Of a DNA stretch of 64,000 nt, positions 25,698-37,265 are shown one piece after another. The notes under the pieces were generated by a model. That model saw nothing but the letters and a program-made list of their open reading frames with translations, was not told where the DNA came from and searched no databases. Every line of letters begins with the position of its first letter. Position 1 is the stretch's first letter. The translations under genes and the position numbers were made by a program. Source of the stretch: Batkoa obscura (lineage: Eukaryota; Entomophthoromycota; Entomophthoromycetes; Entomophthorales; Batkoaceae); NCBI GenBank assembly GCA_030770535.1, contig JASVEC010000021.1, positions 196,001 to 260,000 of the forward strand. The letters are read 5' to 3'.

Positions 25698-26399
25698 CAT
25701 TTTAATATATATTTTAACTGGCTTGTTTATACATTATCTTTAAAGTATTAAATTTAAGCTACCATCACTATTGCATTTACCAGAAAAACAACCAAATTAC
25801 TTTACAGTCATCATATTTAACAAATCTGGAGTAGTCAGTCATCTTCAAACTCAGAAAACCAAAAATTCAGCACAGAAAAGCTAGGGTAAAAATTCAGTAC
25901 AATGGTATAAAACCTAATTTCCATTCAAAAAATCTATAGAAATTTTAAATTAGAATGTCCAAATAATTAGATTTTTATCATTGTTCTCCAATTAAAATAT
26001 AACTTGGAACTAACGTTCAACTATTCTGAATCTTAATTATTAGAATAACCTTGTGTTCGGTATGAAATGCCATTAATATATAATTTTTGGTTAAAAGGTG
26101 CGCTCTAATATTCAAAATTAGCAATTAAAGTTCTACTTTAAAATCTAGGGTTACATTAGTACTTATTAAAACTCTATATTATTCAAATCATATCTGTACT
26201 TGCATAAACAACAGCCATTTTTACCAAAAATTTCAATCTACATTGCTAGTTTAGTGACGGCAGCATTTATTTATTGAATAGAGAATAAATACTAACTCGT
26301 TTTACAAATAATCTAGCTGTAATGCATCCACTGCCGTTTTAGACTTTTTGTAAAAATATATAATAAAGATAAAATTAACTATATGATTGTAGTATATCA

Positions 26400-26470
26400 G
26401 CAATGTTGGTTTAGTGGTAAAATTGCCGCCTGCCACGCGGCAGCCCCGGGTTCGATTCCCGGACATTGCA
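26400..26470 (+). tRNA. tRNA-Gly (anticodon GCC), second copy
   Basis: Identical over all 71 nt to the copy at 18150-18220 but in the opposite orientation. A TATATAATAAA tract lies about 40 bp upstream, and a T6 tract about 20 nt downstream is a likely Pol III terminator. Flanks are not shared with the first copy. Confidence 0.97.
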
Positions 26471-26967
26471 TATGGTCGCTCGTATTAGGCTTTTTTAATC
26501 ACCTTATTTTTATAATGGAGTTGCCTAAAAGTAAAGTAAGAGTAGAGAATCAAATGTATAAAAATAGAATGTACTTGTTAAATAAATGCATTTTTTAATA
26601 TAGACGAATATTTACTTTGGTGAAGTTATGATGATTGATAAATTTTATTTTTTAATATAATGTCAATAATAGTCTTTACAATGAGATGTTGAAGTACTGT
26701 GGAGGTATAATATGTTACAATAGTTTTTATTCTTGATTAAACTTTATGAATTTAAACTAGAGTAGTAAGTTAAAGATATCATATATTAACGTATATTTCA
26801 ATATAAAATATCATCTAACAATATTAAATATTAAAAAGGAATAAATCAATAAACCATTAGAGTAAATTAAGATTGAAATTCAAAATAAATTGAACAAAAA
26901 GAATTATAAAATTAAATAAAAAAATTTTACTGACAAAAATAACTTGGATCCACCATCTAACGTCTCC
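26471..26967. other. Intergenic region
   Basis: A+T-rich spacer between tRNA-Gly and the 3' end of the Myb gene; no feature seen. Confidence 0.5.
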
Positions 26968-28801
26968 TCACTTTCTTTTCCTCTTCTTCATAATAGCATA
27001 TACCCCTAAAGGTTGTTTTTCCTTTAATCGTCTATTATATTCATTTTTGGCTTTATCTTTAAGAGCAATATTATCTCTTTTAAAAAGTACAGATTTGTTT
27101 CCCTTTGACTTATCATCTTCAATAATTTTTTTCCATTCTTTACCATAAATTTTAATACCCTCTTCTAGAGCATTTGTTTCTTCTTCTTTCCATGGAGTGC
27201 GAGAATATCTTATTTTACCTTGTTTTTTGATCTCTCCATCCCTTCTTAAATCTTTTACTTTTTTTGCTATGGATACTCGATTTCTTCCACTTAATATAGA
27301 ATGCTGTTGATCGTTCATATTATATTTGGCTAATATTTTATCAAATTTCAACCCATGTTGTTTAATCCAATTTTTCAAATATTGAATTTCTTGATTTGTC
27401 CAATACCCATTCCCTTTATTCACTTCAGGTGCTTCTTGATTAATTTTTTTACTATTATGGGCTTCATTATGAGAACCGGAAATAACAACAGAGGAAGTTT
27501 CGGTAGTTGAAGACTTTTCAGGTACTGAGTCAGTATCCGGATAAAATTCTTCATGACTTGAACCCTTTTCATCCGCCAGTTCAATTTTAATTTGTGCATT
27601 ACTGCCTTTATTTCTATTTCTAAAATAATAACGAGGTTGATCTTAAAAATATTAAATTTTTGTTTTTTTAAACTCTTAAGATAAACTTACTGTTCTCTTC
27701 ATCTTCAAATGCTGAATCGCTATTAATACTACAATTGCTAGCATTAGCCATACTTATTTGAGATGAAGCTAGTTCAGCTATAATTTTATCTACTTCATTA
27801 TTTTCAATTCCATTATCCGTAATTGCTTCATTTACAACCTTATTGTTTCGAGTCTCATCTGTTTCAACGGTGCTTTCAACTTCGTTATGCCAATTAATTA
27901 TCTCACCACCTTCATGATTAAACCGTTTCCTTCTCTTTACTTTATTAATCGATTCTTCAACGACTTCAACTTTGACTTCGGTTTCTGGCTCATTGATCGT
28001 TACTTTTTCAATTTCTTGATTAGTAATTACCTCTTTTTCATTTTTTTGGTTATTGTTAGTTTCACTTTCCTTATTTGGAACACTCACTGTCGCTTCTTGA
28101 ATCTCTTGATTACCAATTTCTCCTATTTCATTTCCTTGGTTATTACTTGATAACTCTTCATTATCTATACTACTATTTGATGCCATCTCGGTTTCTGGCT
28201 TTTCAGTTCCTTCTATCCGGTCATCAAAATTATCAATTTTATTTGATTCACTATCTGGATTATCGACTGCCCTTAATTTGTCAACTGGATTGTCGATTAT
28301 TCTAATTTCATCTTCCATACCAGCAAGGAATTCATTACTTACAGCATCAGCGGACTTATCTTCAATTGCGTCAATTCTAATATCTCCAGTTGACCATTGT
28401 TCATGAAAACTTTTCCTAAAGCTTTTTTGTTCAATCAAATTATAAACACGAGAATGTATTTTTTCTAACTCATCAGGTGGTATTTCTCCTTTAACTGCTT
28501 TTTCAAGGATAGTTTCCATATCCGCGATTTCTGATAAGGCTTCCAATACATCCTCTTCATGTATACCTACATCAGGACTGGAGCTATTGGGCTCTTCGTT
28601 CTTGAGTAGTTGAGAATTAAGGCCAGTTAAGTTGTTATTGGTCTTTAGCTCAGGACTAAAAATAATTGAAGTTTCCATAATTTCGGATTTCCTTGTAATT
28701 TTTATCGCCGGACTTTTAATTGGCGTTATTGAAGTTCCAGAGCGCCTAGATTCTTGAGACTCAATATCCTTAGCATAACTATTTTTGTTGGGATCTTCCA
28801 T
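26968..28801 (-). CDS. Myb/SANT protein with telobox-like second repeat
   Basis: Exons 28801-27691 and 27641-26968 join in phase (A|AT) across a 49-nt intron to give 594 residues. The first 440 residues are an acidic, Glu/Asn/Ser-rich, probably disordered region. The C-terminal 150 residues hold two Myb-type helices sets: YWTNQEIQYLKNWIKQHG, and PWKEEETNALEEGIKIYG followed by KEWKKI and NIALKDKAKNE. The last element resembles the VDLKDKWRN telobox motif of telomere-repeat binding proteins (TRF/Taz1/Tbf1 type). A basic C-terminus (KKRKRK) could be a nuclear signal. A nuclear DNA-binding role, perhaps at telomeric or subtelomeric repeats or as a Tbf1/Reb1-like regulator, is inferred from this motif only. 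Scoring the two exons as separate genes would be wrong. Confidence 0.72.
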
Positions 28802-29969
28802 TGTTCAATGTTCCTTATTAAAAACAAAGTTTAGCTTAAAATCAATTTTATCTACATTTTGCTGCGATTTTTTGACAAAAGGGGGTAATTATAAAGTTTT
28901 CTAATTGAATAATTGATTGGTTGCGTAGTTTGACTAAATATTGTTTTGTTTAAAATAGAATATTATTATCAGGTAGGTGATAAAGTTAACAATAATTCAT
29001 AGTTCCTAACCTTGAAAATTATAAATCTAAGCTAGGAAATAAATAAGCTTTGATATTATATGTAGTAAATTTCTATATTAATCGGGTTTAGTTTAGATCG
29101 GGAATTAAAAAGTCATGATATGGGGGATATGTTTTTGTATTTAAGAATCTTACAAATTTTCCACTTAAATAGCACTTAGAAAATACAAAAAATAATGAAG
29201 TCAAAAAAGACACTCCCATATAGTTAAGCAAAAGCAGCAGCTTTATATTTTTTTCTATAAAAAACGATTGTTTAAATAATTGATTGATATTATAATAATA
29301 TAACAAAACGCATCACTTAAAAATGGCAACTTTGTTAATAATAATTACTTTTATAAATTAAGTTAAAACAAGTAATAAAAATTATTATTAAATATCAACA
29401 ATAAATTGAATATTAGTCCATACTGGTTAGTTACATACCTATTAAGTTGCATTTAGATGTTTAATTTATAGCTCTTTGTAATAAAACTAAGCTATTTTTT
29501 TATGTAAAGTTATAGAATTAGGTTGTAAATCTGATCACTTTTATTATGACTAAACTTTGTCTTAATAGTATTATAAAAGGATTTTGATATAAAAAATGAA
29601 TTTGAGATTATATTACTTATAGACTAGTAACGATATAAGGACATTGATTTTTTGAAAGTAGTTAAAGTTAGCTTTTGACATATTTATTGTAGACTTATGT
29701 TATACTAAAAGTTTAATAGAATTTTATTTCCTTTCACCCAATCAATTTAGATACGCTTCTATGTTAAACTAATAAGTTCGAAATAAATTGACGTATTTAT
29801 TTAATTCAAAAAGGTGGCAACTTTAACTTAAGAATAAATTTTAATAAGAGTTTCAAATGAGGTCAAGTTTATTTAAACTTAATTCCAAGATAAGCAGTAT
29901 AGTTCAATTGAAGGTAAACGCACAGCATAGCTATAAATTGTAAAAATTGAATTATAAAAGAAATTTAGA
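28802..29969. other. Divergent promoter region with one MITE
   Basis: A+T-rich, separates the Myb gene and malonyl-CoA decarboxylase gene; contains the MITE at 29118-29222. Confidence 0.5.
29118..29222 (+). mobile_element. MITE copy, near full length
   Basis: Reads GATATGGGGGATATGTTTTTG..CCACTTAAATAGCACTTAG..ACACTCCCATATAG. Flanking TA at both ends. Confidence 0.8.
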
Positions 29970-31640
29970 ATGTCAAGTCATAAGAGGGATCCAATATTAG
30001 ACAAGCAAAGTGCCACTTTATTAAGCGATAATCAGATCAACCAGTATTGGAAAGACTTAAATAGTGAACAATTTGAATCTGGAACGGTAGTTTATAATAC
30101 TAAAGAGCTAATTAATCTAATGAAGGTGGATCCGTTGTATATTTATAACCTATTAAACAAGTCAATGCAACCAAAGGAGGGCGACTTGTTACCTGGTTTT
30201 TATACAAAAGAGAGTTGTAAATTATATAAACTAATGAAAACGACTGAAAAAAAGAAATTTATCCAGTTACTCATTCAAGACTTTGATATCGATAATCAAA
30301 CTTTATTAAATGATATTAGAGAGTATATTAAGCTTGATTTAGATAGTAATGAGTTAAGAAAAAGGCAGCAGATTTTAAGGCAGGACCTTACCCCTAAATA
30401 TAACCAATTTTTTGACCATGTGCTTCAGCTACCTAATGGGCTGAGATTTTTGATTGATATGAGGGAAGATGTTATTGAATTCTTAAAGTTAGAAAAGGAT
30501 CAAAATTTAGTTCATTTTAATCAAGAGTTAAAGCTGAAATTACAATCCAATTTATTAAACTTTTTAAATTTGGAGAGAATATCTTGGAATTCTTCCGCCT
30601 CCACTTTAGAAAAAGTTATATCTTATGAAAGAGTTCACCCCTTTACTGATTGGAATGACCTTAAACAGTAAGCTTTAATCATAGCTTAAAACAACTAATA
30701 ATCTTCATTTTTTTAAATTATTCCCTATTTTTAGGAGAGTGGGTCCAGGTAGACGCTGTTTTGGGTTTTTTCATAAGGCCATGGCTAATGATCCATTAGT
30801 ATATATTCAAGTGGCATTGGTAAAAGAGATAAGTAATAATGTACAAAGTATCTTAAATGATAAGCCATATGAAGACCCTTCTCCTGAAAATATAGAATCA
30901 GCAATCTTTTATTCTATTAATTCACAGATAGGTATTTCATATAATACAAGTTTACTTCATAATAGATGATATTTAAAATTAGGATTATCGGGAGTTGATT
31001 TAGGTTCTTTCCTTATTAAAAGGGTAGTTAAAGAATTAAAGGTTGAGTTTCCAATGTTGAAAAATTTCTGTACCCTTTCTCCACTGCCAAGTTTTAGGAC
31101 TTGGGTCATTCGTAATTTAGCAGAGAAAAATTCATTACTTCCTAATGAAATAAAAAACCTGAAAAACTATTCCTCTAATGGAGATGCCTATCAGGTATTA
31201 AATACGCTTGTTAGTACCCATGAATGGGTAAGATATCCGGAAAGGGTTGATTTATTAGAGCCTATTTTGATGAGGTTGGCACTTAACTATATCTTACAAA
31301 GCAAACGAGGAATTCATGCTGTAGGGAAAGTAGCTAATTTTCATCTTAGAAACGGGGCATGTGTTCATCGTATTAACTGGTTGGCTAATACATCAGGTAT
31401 CTCATTTTTTAATCAATATATATTTTATTTAATTTTTATTTAGAAAAAGGGTTAAATGAATCGTTTGGAATAATGATAAATTATAACTACATTTTGAAAT
31501 ATATTGAAGAAAACAACCGAATTTACTTAAAAAATGGAACCATCCCAATATCTGGTAACAAAGATGATATCTATTTTAAAGAATATTTTGAACATCAACA
31601 GTATCCCTATCTATTTAGGAATATTTCGAGTAAATTATAA
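29970..31640 (+). CDS. MLYCD: Malonyl-CoA decarboxylase with peroxisomal targeting signal
   Basis: Exons 29970-30667, 30735-30931, 30983-31396 and 31444-31640 give 501 residues in phase; introns are 67, 51 and 47 nt. The N-terminal helical region is followed by the catalytic acetyltransferase-like domain: WNDLKQRVGPGRRCFGFFH, AIFYSIN, GVDLGSFLIKRVVKEL, the catalytic serine in TLSPLPSFRTW and the catalytic histidine in HRINWLAN. It decarboxylates malonyl-CoA to acetyl-CoA, removing the inhibitor of fatty-acid import and oxidation. The last three residues are Ser-Lys-Leu, a canonical PTS1. The N-terminus (MSSHKRDPILD) does not look like a mitochondrial presequence, so peroxisomal location is inferred. 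Many yeasts and filamentous ascomycetes lack this gene. Confidence 0.93.
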
Positions 31641-31723
31641 ATAAATGGATAAACATGACTTTAAATTTTACAAGTTTACTTCTTGCTAACTTTATTAAAC
31701 TATTTCCTTCTACTTTTTTATTT

Positions 31724-32512
31724 TTAAGCTTTGGCTTTTGCCTCCCTTCTTTTAATAATATCCCAGTTATAAACTCTAGCAGTATCTTTTGAACAATATT
31801 AATTGAAGTAAATTAAAATTAAAATTAAAACTTACTGACTTCCATGGTAGTAATTTGTTCTCTTAAAAACTCCAAGTCTTGAGTTGCATTGTCCTTTGAA
31901 CGCGTAGCTAGCTCAAGTTTGGCTTTTAATAAACTATGCGCCTCCTCTAAATTGTATTCTACCATAACATTGGCCTAAAAAGATTAAATATATATTCATT
32001 ATTCAACGAATTGACATTTACTCCTAACCACAAATAGATAGAATTAGTGGGCTCAATTGTAGCTTTAGCATATAGTGTATCATTTAATTCATAATTAACG
32101 TTAATTTTATCATCTGATTCCTAAATTTAAACTTTAATTTTGACTTACAAATAAAAACATTCAATTACTTGTTTTCCAATAAGATAATTAACCATATCAA
32201 ACGACTTTTGTATTTCTGGAATCTTTGAATCTAACCCTTGTTTACGCTGCAGCATATTTGCTTCCATAAAACGATACTTACTAGCAAACTTATCAATATA
32301 TCAAAATATAAACTCTGTTTTTCCAATACCTTATAGCTTCTGAAAACTCTCTAAGTACTTTGTCTGCATTCCTACCCTCAACGGACATATAGTCTTCTAC
32401 TTCTTCCTAATTAAGTTGGTTAAAAATATAGCAATTCTTTTTTAGTTGTTTTGGTTACCACAAAGGGTGCTTTTGGAATTCCTCTTGCATTTGTCTCTAC
32501 TTTTTGATCCAT
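31724..32512 (-). CDS. Prefoldin subunit 3 (VBP1/Pac10/Gim2)
   Basis: Six exons: 32512-32459, 32406-32330, 32280-32169, 32120-32022, 31974-31836 and 31785-31724, giving 180 residues with all phases closing. Recognisable family segments are GIPKAPFVEEVEDYM at the start, KYRFMEANMLQRKQGLDSKI, the hairpin region YLWLGANVMVEYNLEEA and the C-terminal TARVYNWDIIKRRE. Prefoldin is the hexameric jellyfish-like chaperone that hands nascent actin and tubulin to the CCT chaperonin in the cytosol; subunit 3 is an alpha-type subunit. No exon is long enough to stand out as an open frame, so the gene is easily missed. Its stop lies about 85 bp from the malonyl-CoA decarboxylase stop, tail to tail. Confidence 0.92.
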
Positions 32513-32653
32513 TTTTTTAAAAAAGTTGCTTTTACTTTATTGTTTTTGAATTTCACTAAATATTAACTTTGTATTTTGATTGGCAGATTCGATAAATGTT
32601 CGATAGTAGTAATTATATTTTTAAAATCTCAAAATTTAGCTTCATCTAAATTG

Positions 32654-32761
32654 TATGGAGATGTATTTTTTGAGAATTTTACTCATAGAGATAGCCTCTC
32701 CCCACTCAAGTAGTGCTTAAAAGTGAAAAAAGTGACAAAGCCAAAAAACACTCTCATATAG
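32654..32761 (+). mobile_element. MITE copy, diverged
   Basis: TATGGAGATGTATTTTTTGAGAATTTTACT start, CCACTCAAGTAGTGCTTAAAAG core and CACTCTCATATAG end. Confidence 0.75.
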
Positions 32762-32874
32762 TCCTTTTAAAAAAATACCTTATTGTTATTTCAGTTGTAT
32801 ATATTCTAAAAGATAGTTAATGTTACTATTGCATTGATAATCCTGGTAAGTTATTTTTATCATATTCTTAGATT

Positions 32875-32980
32875 AAATGGGAATGTTTTTTTTGGCTTCA
32901 TCACTTTTTCTATCTTTTAAACACTATTTGAGTGGAAATTTTATTAGTAAAATTCTTAAACCTAAAAATACATCCCCAAA
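32875..32980 (-). mobile_element. MITE copy
   Basis: ATGGGAATGTTTTTTTTGGCTTC start and AATACATCCCCAAAT end, with the AACACTATTTGAGTGG core. Confidence 0.8.
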
Positions 32981-33233
32981 TGTTAAATTGAAAATAAAAT
33001 TCTACATGAAATTAGCAATTATTTTTTCAATAGTAGTATTTTCTAAAAAGTTTATATTGATTGATAAACAAAATATACAATTATTGGTAATCATTTAGGC
33101 CTTTTTTCTTTGAACAACCAATTACTTTAATTTTTTATAAATGTTTCTTAACTAAATTTTGGTGCGATACATATAGTTAATTACCAATTGTTAATAATTA
33201 TTGTTAAAAAACATTTACCATTTATTTAAATAA

Positions 33234-33339
33234 TATATGGGGGTGTTTTTTTGGCTTTGTTACTTTTTCCACTTTTAAGCACTACTTGAGTGAGAAAGCT
33301 GTTAGTAAAATTCTTAAACACAAAAATACATCCCCATGT
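33234..33339 (-). mobile_element. MITE copy, near full length
   Basis: TATATGGGGGTGTTTTTTTGGCTTTG start, AAGCACTACTTGAGTGAG core and AATACATCCCCATGT end. Confidence 0.85.
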
Positions 33340-34492
33340 GTATAACGTTGTAAATTGTTTAGTGGCTATACCTTTAAGCTTAAATTTGAATAGCATGCTT
33401 TTAGTTATTTTTTTGTTGTTCTATCTTAGTAATCTTGAATTAAGTATTGTCTTTCAGGCTTTTTTATTATAAGGTTACTTATTAATTGTAGAATTTTAAA
33501 AAAAATCAAATAGTCAAATGATGCAAAAATATAGTATAATATAGATCTTTTTATTCTTTTATGAGTATGAAAACATTATAAAATTGAATTGACTTTGAAT
33601 TTTTCAAAAATTAGCTCCTGGAGTAGTTTTAAACATTATTTTATTACCAAGTCATTTGACCTTCGAAAAATATCAAATTATATATGATAATAGCCCTTGA
33701 GAAACACTTTTTTAGTAATGTTTTTTTGGATTTTTATGTATAAAAATTTTGATATAATTAAAAGAATATGGATTTTTTAAACCTTCACTAAAAAATCCCT
33801 ACTTTTTTGTTTTTGAAAATGTTTCAGATAGCTTTTTTTAATATTAAACTAAAATTTTTTGATAATTAATAGCTTAATTATATATCTTTAAACATAAGCT
33901 TCCTTTTCATATATATTCAGCTTTGTATAATAAAATAAGAGGGTATCTAAAGAGTTCCTAATAATTTTTCAAGTAGTTAACGAAACTATAAAATTTAATA
34001 ATATCGTAATTTAATATCATTTTGTCATATTGTCATATTTCATAAAGTTCTGTTAAGTAATTAAAAAATCATTAAATTATTATAGAATTTTTAGGCAACT
34101 TTATATCTAAAAATTTTAACTTAGTTATACTTAATTTTTAATGACAAGGTTTAAACATTTTATTGACTTTGTATCAAATTTAAATAATAAACTATACATA
34201 TAAACAATGGTAAAAGTATATAAAGCAAGGTTTATTTATTTTTAACTAATTTACTTAAAGCATTACTCTAAGTTTTTCAAAAAAAAAGGAATCAAGCATA
34301 CTTTAAATGAGAATTGTTCTTAAGCATTATACTCATATTGATGTTTATTAATTATATATGACTTGTTACTCAAAGGCAGCTAATTAATATATATAGTTTT
34401 GAACTTTAGAGGAACCAAGAACCTAAAGAACTATATTTATATTGATAGATCTTACATTAAGCGATTATTATATTTTTTTAAATTCATTTAGT

Positions 34493-34708
34493 ATGAAATT
34501 TATAAACTCATCGCTTATTTTAGTTGTCTATGGCTTTTTAGTAAATGCCAAAAGCTGCAGCTCGGATGACGGCTATATTCTTCCAGGACCCGGTCAGTCT
34601 TTAGAGAGAAGTATAGGAAAGACAACGTTCAAGGACATCGAAGATATATCTGAATCGTTTTTTAGAAGGTCATATTATGAAATAACTGATCCAAAAGAAA
34701 GCAGTTAA
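34493..34708 (+). CDS. Small secreted protein candidate
   Basis: A 71-codon frame from ATG 34493, starting MKFINSSLILVVYGFLVNA, a plausible signal peptide, then a short polar region with one Cys-containing segment (KSCSSDDGYI). The start resembles the MKF..L leaders of the nearby 3D-domain genes, but no 3D domain follows. It may be a small effector-like secreted protein, a remnant N-terminus of a 3D-family gene, or chance. A lysine- and aspartate-rich stretch in another frame follows to 34798. Confidence 0.35.
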   Translation: MKFINSSLILVVYGFLVNAKSCSSDDGYILPGPGQSLERSIGKTTFKDIEDISESFFRRSYYEITDPKESS

Positions 34709-35052
34709 GAGTACATACCAAATATAAAAAAGTCAAGGACGAGGATCATGCTAAAGATAAAGATAAAAGAGATAGTGCATCTATAACAAATAAATAATAG
34801 AAATTCATCCATACTAAACTCAATAGTTTTAGAACTATTAGTTGAATTATTTTATTAAAACTAAATTTACTTATTATGTTTAAAAGTCTAGAAATCATAT
34901 GGTTGTATTTATTAAATTTATCTTTACTTTTTTTTTGTTATACGTGAGATTTATATGTGTAGGGTTTTAAAAACTTCAAATACTTTTTGTTCAATTTATT
35001 TCTATTGCCCAAAAGCTTACTATAAGTACTAATCTACCATAACTAATTTATA

Positions 35053-35162
35053 ATATATGGAAATATATTTTTTTATTTGAGAATTTTACTAACAATCTTT
35101 CCACTCAAATAGCGCTTAAAAGATGAAAAAAGTAATGAAGCCAAAAAACACCCCAATATATT
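35053..35162 (+). mobile_element. MITE copy on the 3' side of a degraded 3D gene
   Basis: TATATGGAAATATATTTTTTTA start, CCACTCAAATAGCGCTTAAAAG core and ACACCCCAATATA end. Confidence 0.8.
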
Positions 35163-35189
35163 GAAAAAGTACACTAAATTTTTGATCGA

Positions 35190-35760
35190 AAAAATAAAAC
35201 ATTTTGTTTAACCTTATTTGAAATCTCACAGGAGGAATTATAGGTTGTGCTGACATATTTATTGGAGTATACTTTCATAATAATCTCGTAGTGTTCTTTG
35301 TCTTGAGAATAGACACTTATATGATCACCATTAAAAGACCAAGATTTGTTAGTGATTTCAGTACGTCCATTGTGAACTTCTTCATTTGGTAGGCTTAACT
35401 ATCTAACTCCTTTAAGTAAACTTTGGTCTCGATATCACGGTCATTTACTGTAATATAAACACAAACTTCAAGTTCATCCCCATTTAAGCCAATAGCTTTT
35501 GATTCGAAAAAGCAGTTTCAACTATGGTCGTGGCAATTGATCGTTCTTCTATCACGAAGAATATTGTTTCCTTCGATATGAATTTCATCCCAGTATGTCT
35601 GACTAACCTTAGAAATAACTCCACTATTATAATTATATACCCCTACTTCCTCTCCAAGAGAAGATTTAGCTCCATCAACAATCCAGTAATGTGTAAGCTT
35701 ACTTGCTAGACTTTCAAGATAAGTGTCTGTAGATCCATTTATTGACGGGGTTGCCCTACG
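35190..35760 (-). pseudogene. Degraded 3D-domain secreted protein gene
   Basis: Read on the minus strand, pieces such as LTHYWIVDGA, GVISKVSQTYWDEIHIEG and LRDRRTINCH align in order with LTYYWVADEN, GVLARVSRKYWDQVHMEG and LRDGTYINCG of the intact neighbour at 36591-37199. The frame is interrupted and no intact signal peptide is found. MITE copies lie on both sides (35053-35162 and 35768-35878). It is a dead paralogue of the local 3D-domain family. Confidence 0.75.
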
Positions 35761-35767
35761 GGAAACA

Positions 35768-35878
35768 TATGTGAATGTTTTTTTGATTTCACTACTTCAT
35801 TTTTTAGGCGTTATTTGAGTGGAAAGATTATTAGTAAAGTTCTTAAACAAAAAAACACATCCTCGTATTGTTTTATAA
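35768..35878 (-). mobile_element. MITE copy on the 5' side of a degraded 3D gene
   Basis: TATGTGAATGTTTTTTTGATTTC start, AGGCGTTATTTGAGTGG core and ACACATCCTCGTAT end. Confidence 0.75.
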
Positions 35879-36590
35879 CGTTTTTATTATGTTCCTGAAT
35901 TCTATGAAAAATCAAACAAATATATTCTATTTTGACTAAATAGAAAATTTTATTTTTTGAAATTTATCCTTTGCCTATATTTTACATGTAGAATATTCTA
36001 ATATAGGTGCTAACAAATTGTTTTGTTCTATTAAAAAAGTGATATTGTTTATTAGTTTTAATAAAAGCTGCTTAATAGGTAAAATCGAAACATTTTACAA
36101 AGGTTGTAGTAGCTCAAATTAATTTAAGTTAAATAAGCAAAGTAATTTATTGTGCTTTATTAATACTATCTTATAGTAGCATCAACTAGTTTACTTATCA
36201 TTTTAATTATAGCTATTATCTCTGGTTAAAATTGAACGTTACCAAACTTTATAGATTTTAAAAACTATTATATTAGCTCTAAATTAATACTAATAGAAAT
36301 ATTTTCTATGGCATTTAATATTGATACTTCTGCATTCGCAAAGTTTACCCCTAAAGCCCCAGTATTTTCACTAAATACTTTTGAACTGCCAAATAATAGA
36401 AACTATGTATATTGCAGTTAACTCTTTTATATGAAAATCTTCTAACAAGTATGACTTCAAAGCTATATGCAATAGTTAAGTAGCTTCAAATAGAAAAATG
36501 ATCTTATAGAAAAATGTTTATTACTTTGTTGTGTATAGCAATACATATATCGTAATTTCATTAATGTACTTTATTTAATACTTTAATACT

Positions 36591-37199
36591 TTAGTACTTT
36601 AATACATTACAATTGGATTCAAATTGTACACTAACTTTTTCAGCATCAAAAGTTTCTTGAATTTTCTCGTAATTCTTCTCATCTTGGACATATAGGTCAA
36701 CATGATCACCTCCAAAAGACCAAGATTTATCAATAATTTTGAAGCATCCATTATGTTTCTTACCGTTTGGTAGTTTAAAATTAGAAAAGTCATTAATGAA
36801 TACTTTAGAGCCAATTTTGTGATCATTGACTGCTAAAGATGTATAAATCTGTAGTTCATCTCCATTGCTTCCAACTGGCTTGCTTTTAGTAAAACAGCTG
36901 CAATCATCGTTTCCGCAGTTAATATATGTACCATCTCTTAACCTTCCACTTCCTTCCATATGAACCTGGTCCCAATATTTACGCGATACTCTTGCTAGAA
37001 CCCCTCCGTTACAATTTTTGATAGCAACTTCACTGCCTAATGGATAAGAGTTTTCATCTGCGACCCAGTAATATGTAAGCTTTACAGTTTGTGCCTTAAT
37101 AGCAGCCTTTAATTCAACATTTTCAGGTAAAGTAGAGGATAAAGCTGGAGCAATAAACAATCCAGTGAGAGCTAAGTTGTAGAAATACACAAGTTTCAT
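36591..37199 (-). CDS. Secreted 3D-domain (MltA/YocH-like, double-psi barrel) protein
   Basis: A single-exon gene of 202 residues. Residues 1-21 form a signal peptide (MKLVYFYNLALTGLFIAPAL). The mature part starts with VKLTYYWVADEN, continues with YWDQVHMEGSGRLRDGTYIN, a CGNDDCSCF cysteine cluster, LAVNDHKIGSKVFI, and NGKKHNGCFKIIDKSWSFGG then DHVDLYV. The last two blocks resemble the 3D domain, named for three aspartates, of bacterial lytic transglycosylase MltA and YocH/YabE-type proteins, which adopt a double-psi beta-barrel. Six cysteines could make disulfides. A TATA box (TATAAAAG, 37265-37258) lies about 60 bp upstream of the ATG. An extracellular glycan-active or glycan-binding role is inferred. 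Confidence 0.8.
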   Translation of the reverse strand: MKLVYFYNLALTGLFIAPALSSTLPENVELKAAIKAQTVKLTYYWVADENSYPLGSEVAIKNCNGGVLARVSRKYWDQVHMEGSGRLRDGTYINCGNDDCSCFTKSKPVGSNGDELQIYTSLAVNDHKIGSKVFINDFSNFKLPNGKKHNGCFKIIDKSWSFGGDHVDLYVQDEKNYEKIQETFDAEKVSVQFESNCNVLKY

Positions 37200-37257
37200 A
37201 TCAAAAATTATTAAATTACTAAAGTAACTTATAATCAGTAGTTGAGAATTTAGAGCC

Positions 37258-37265
37258 CTTTTATA
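37258..37265 (-). promoter_or_regulatory. TATA box of the 3D-domain gene at 36591-37199
   Basis: TATAAAAG on the minus strand, about 60 bp before the start codon; the same distance is seen at the other 3D and P450 genes. Confidence 0.7.

Larger units (their letters stand above)
24371..26399. other. Intergenic region with minisatellite and two degraded MITEs
   Basis: About 2 kb of A+T-rich DNA. It contains the 9-bp minisatellite at 25083-25216 and MITE remnants at 25362-25450 and 25597-25697, and ends at the second tRNA-Gly. Confidence 0.6.
32513..34492. other. Gene-poor region with three MITEs
   Basis: A+T-rich DNA downstream of the last housekeeping gene of the left half. Apart from the MITEs at 32654, 32875 and 33234 nothing is recognised; short open frames there read through the MITEs. 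Confidence 0.5.

Noticed and set aside
36591-37199. Expansin or barwin toxin-like protein
   Set aside because: The double-psi barrel class is similar, but the NDHKIG..IDKSW..DHVDLYV order fits the 3D domain better and no toxin family was recognised.
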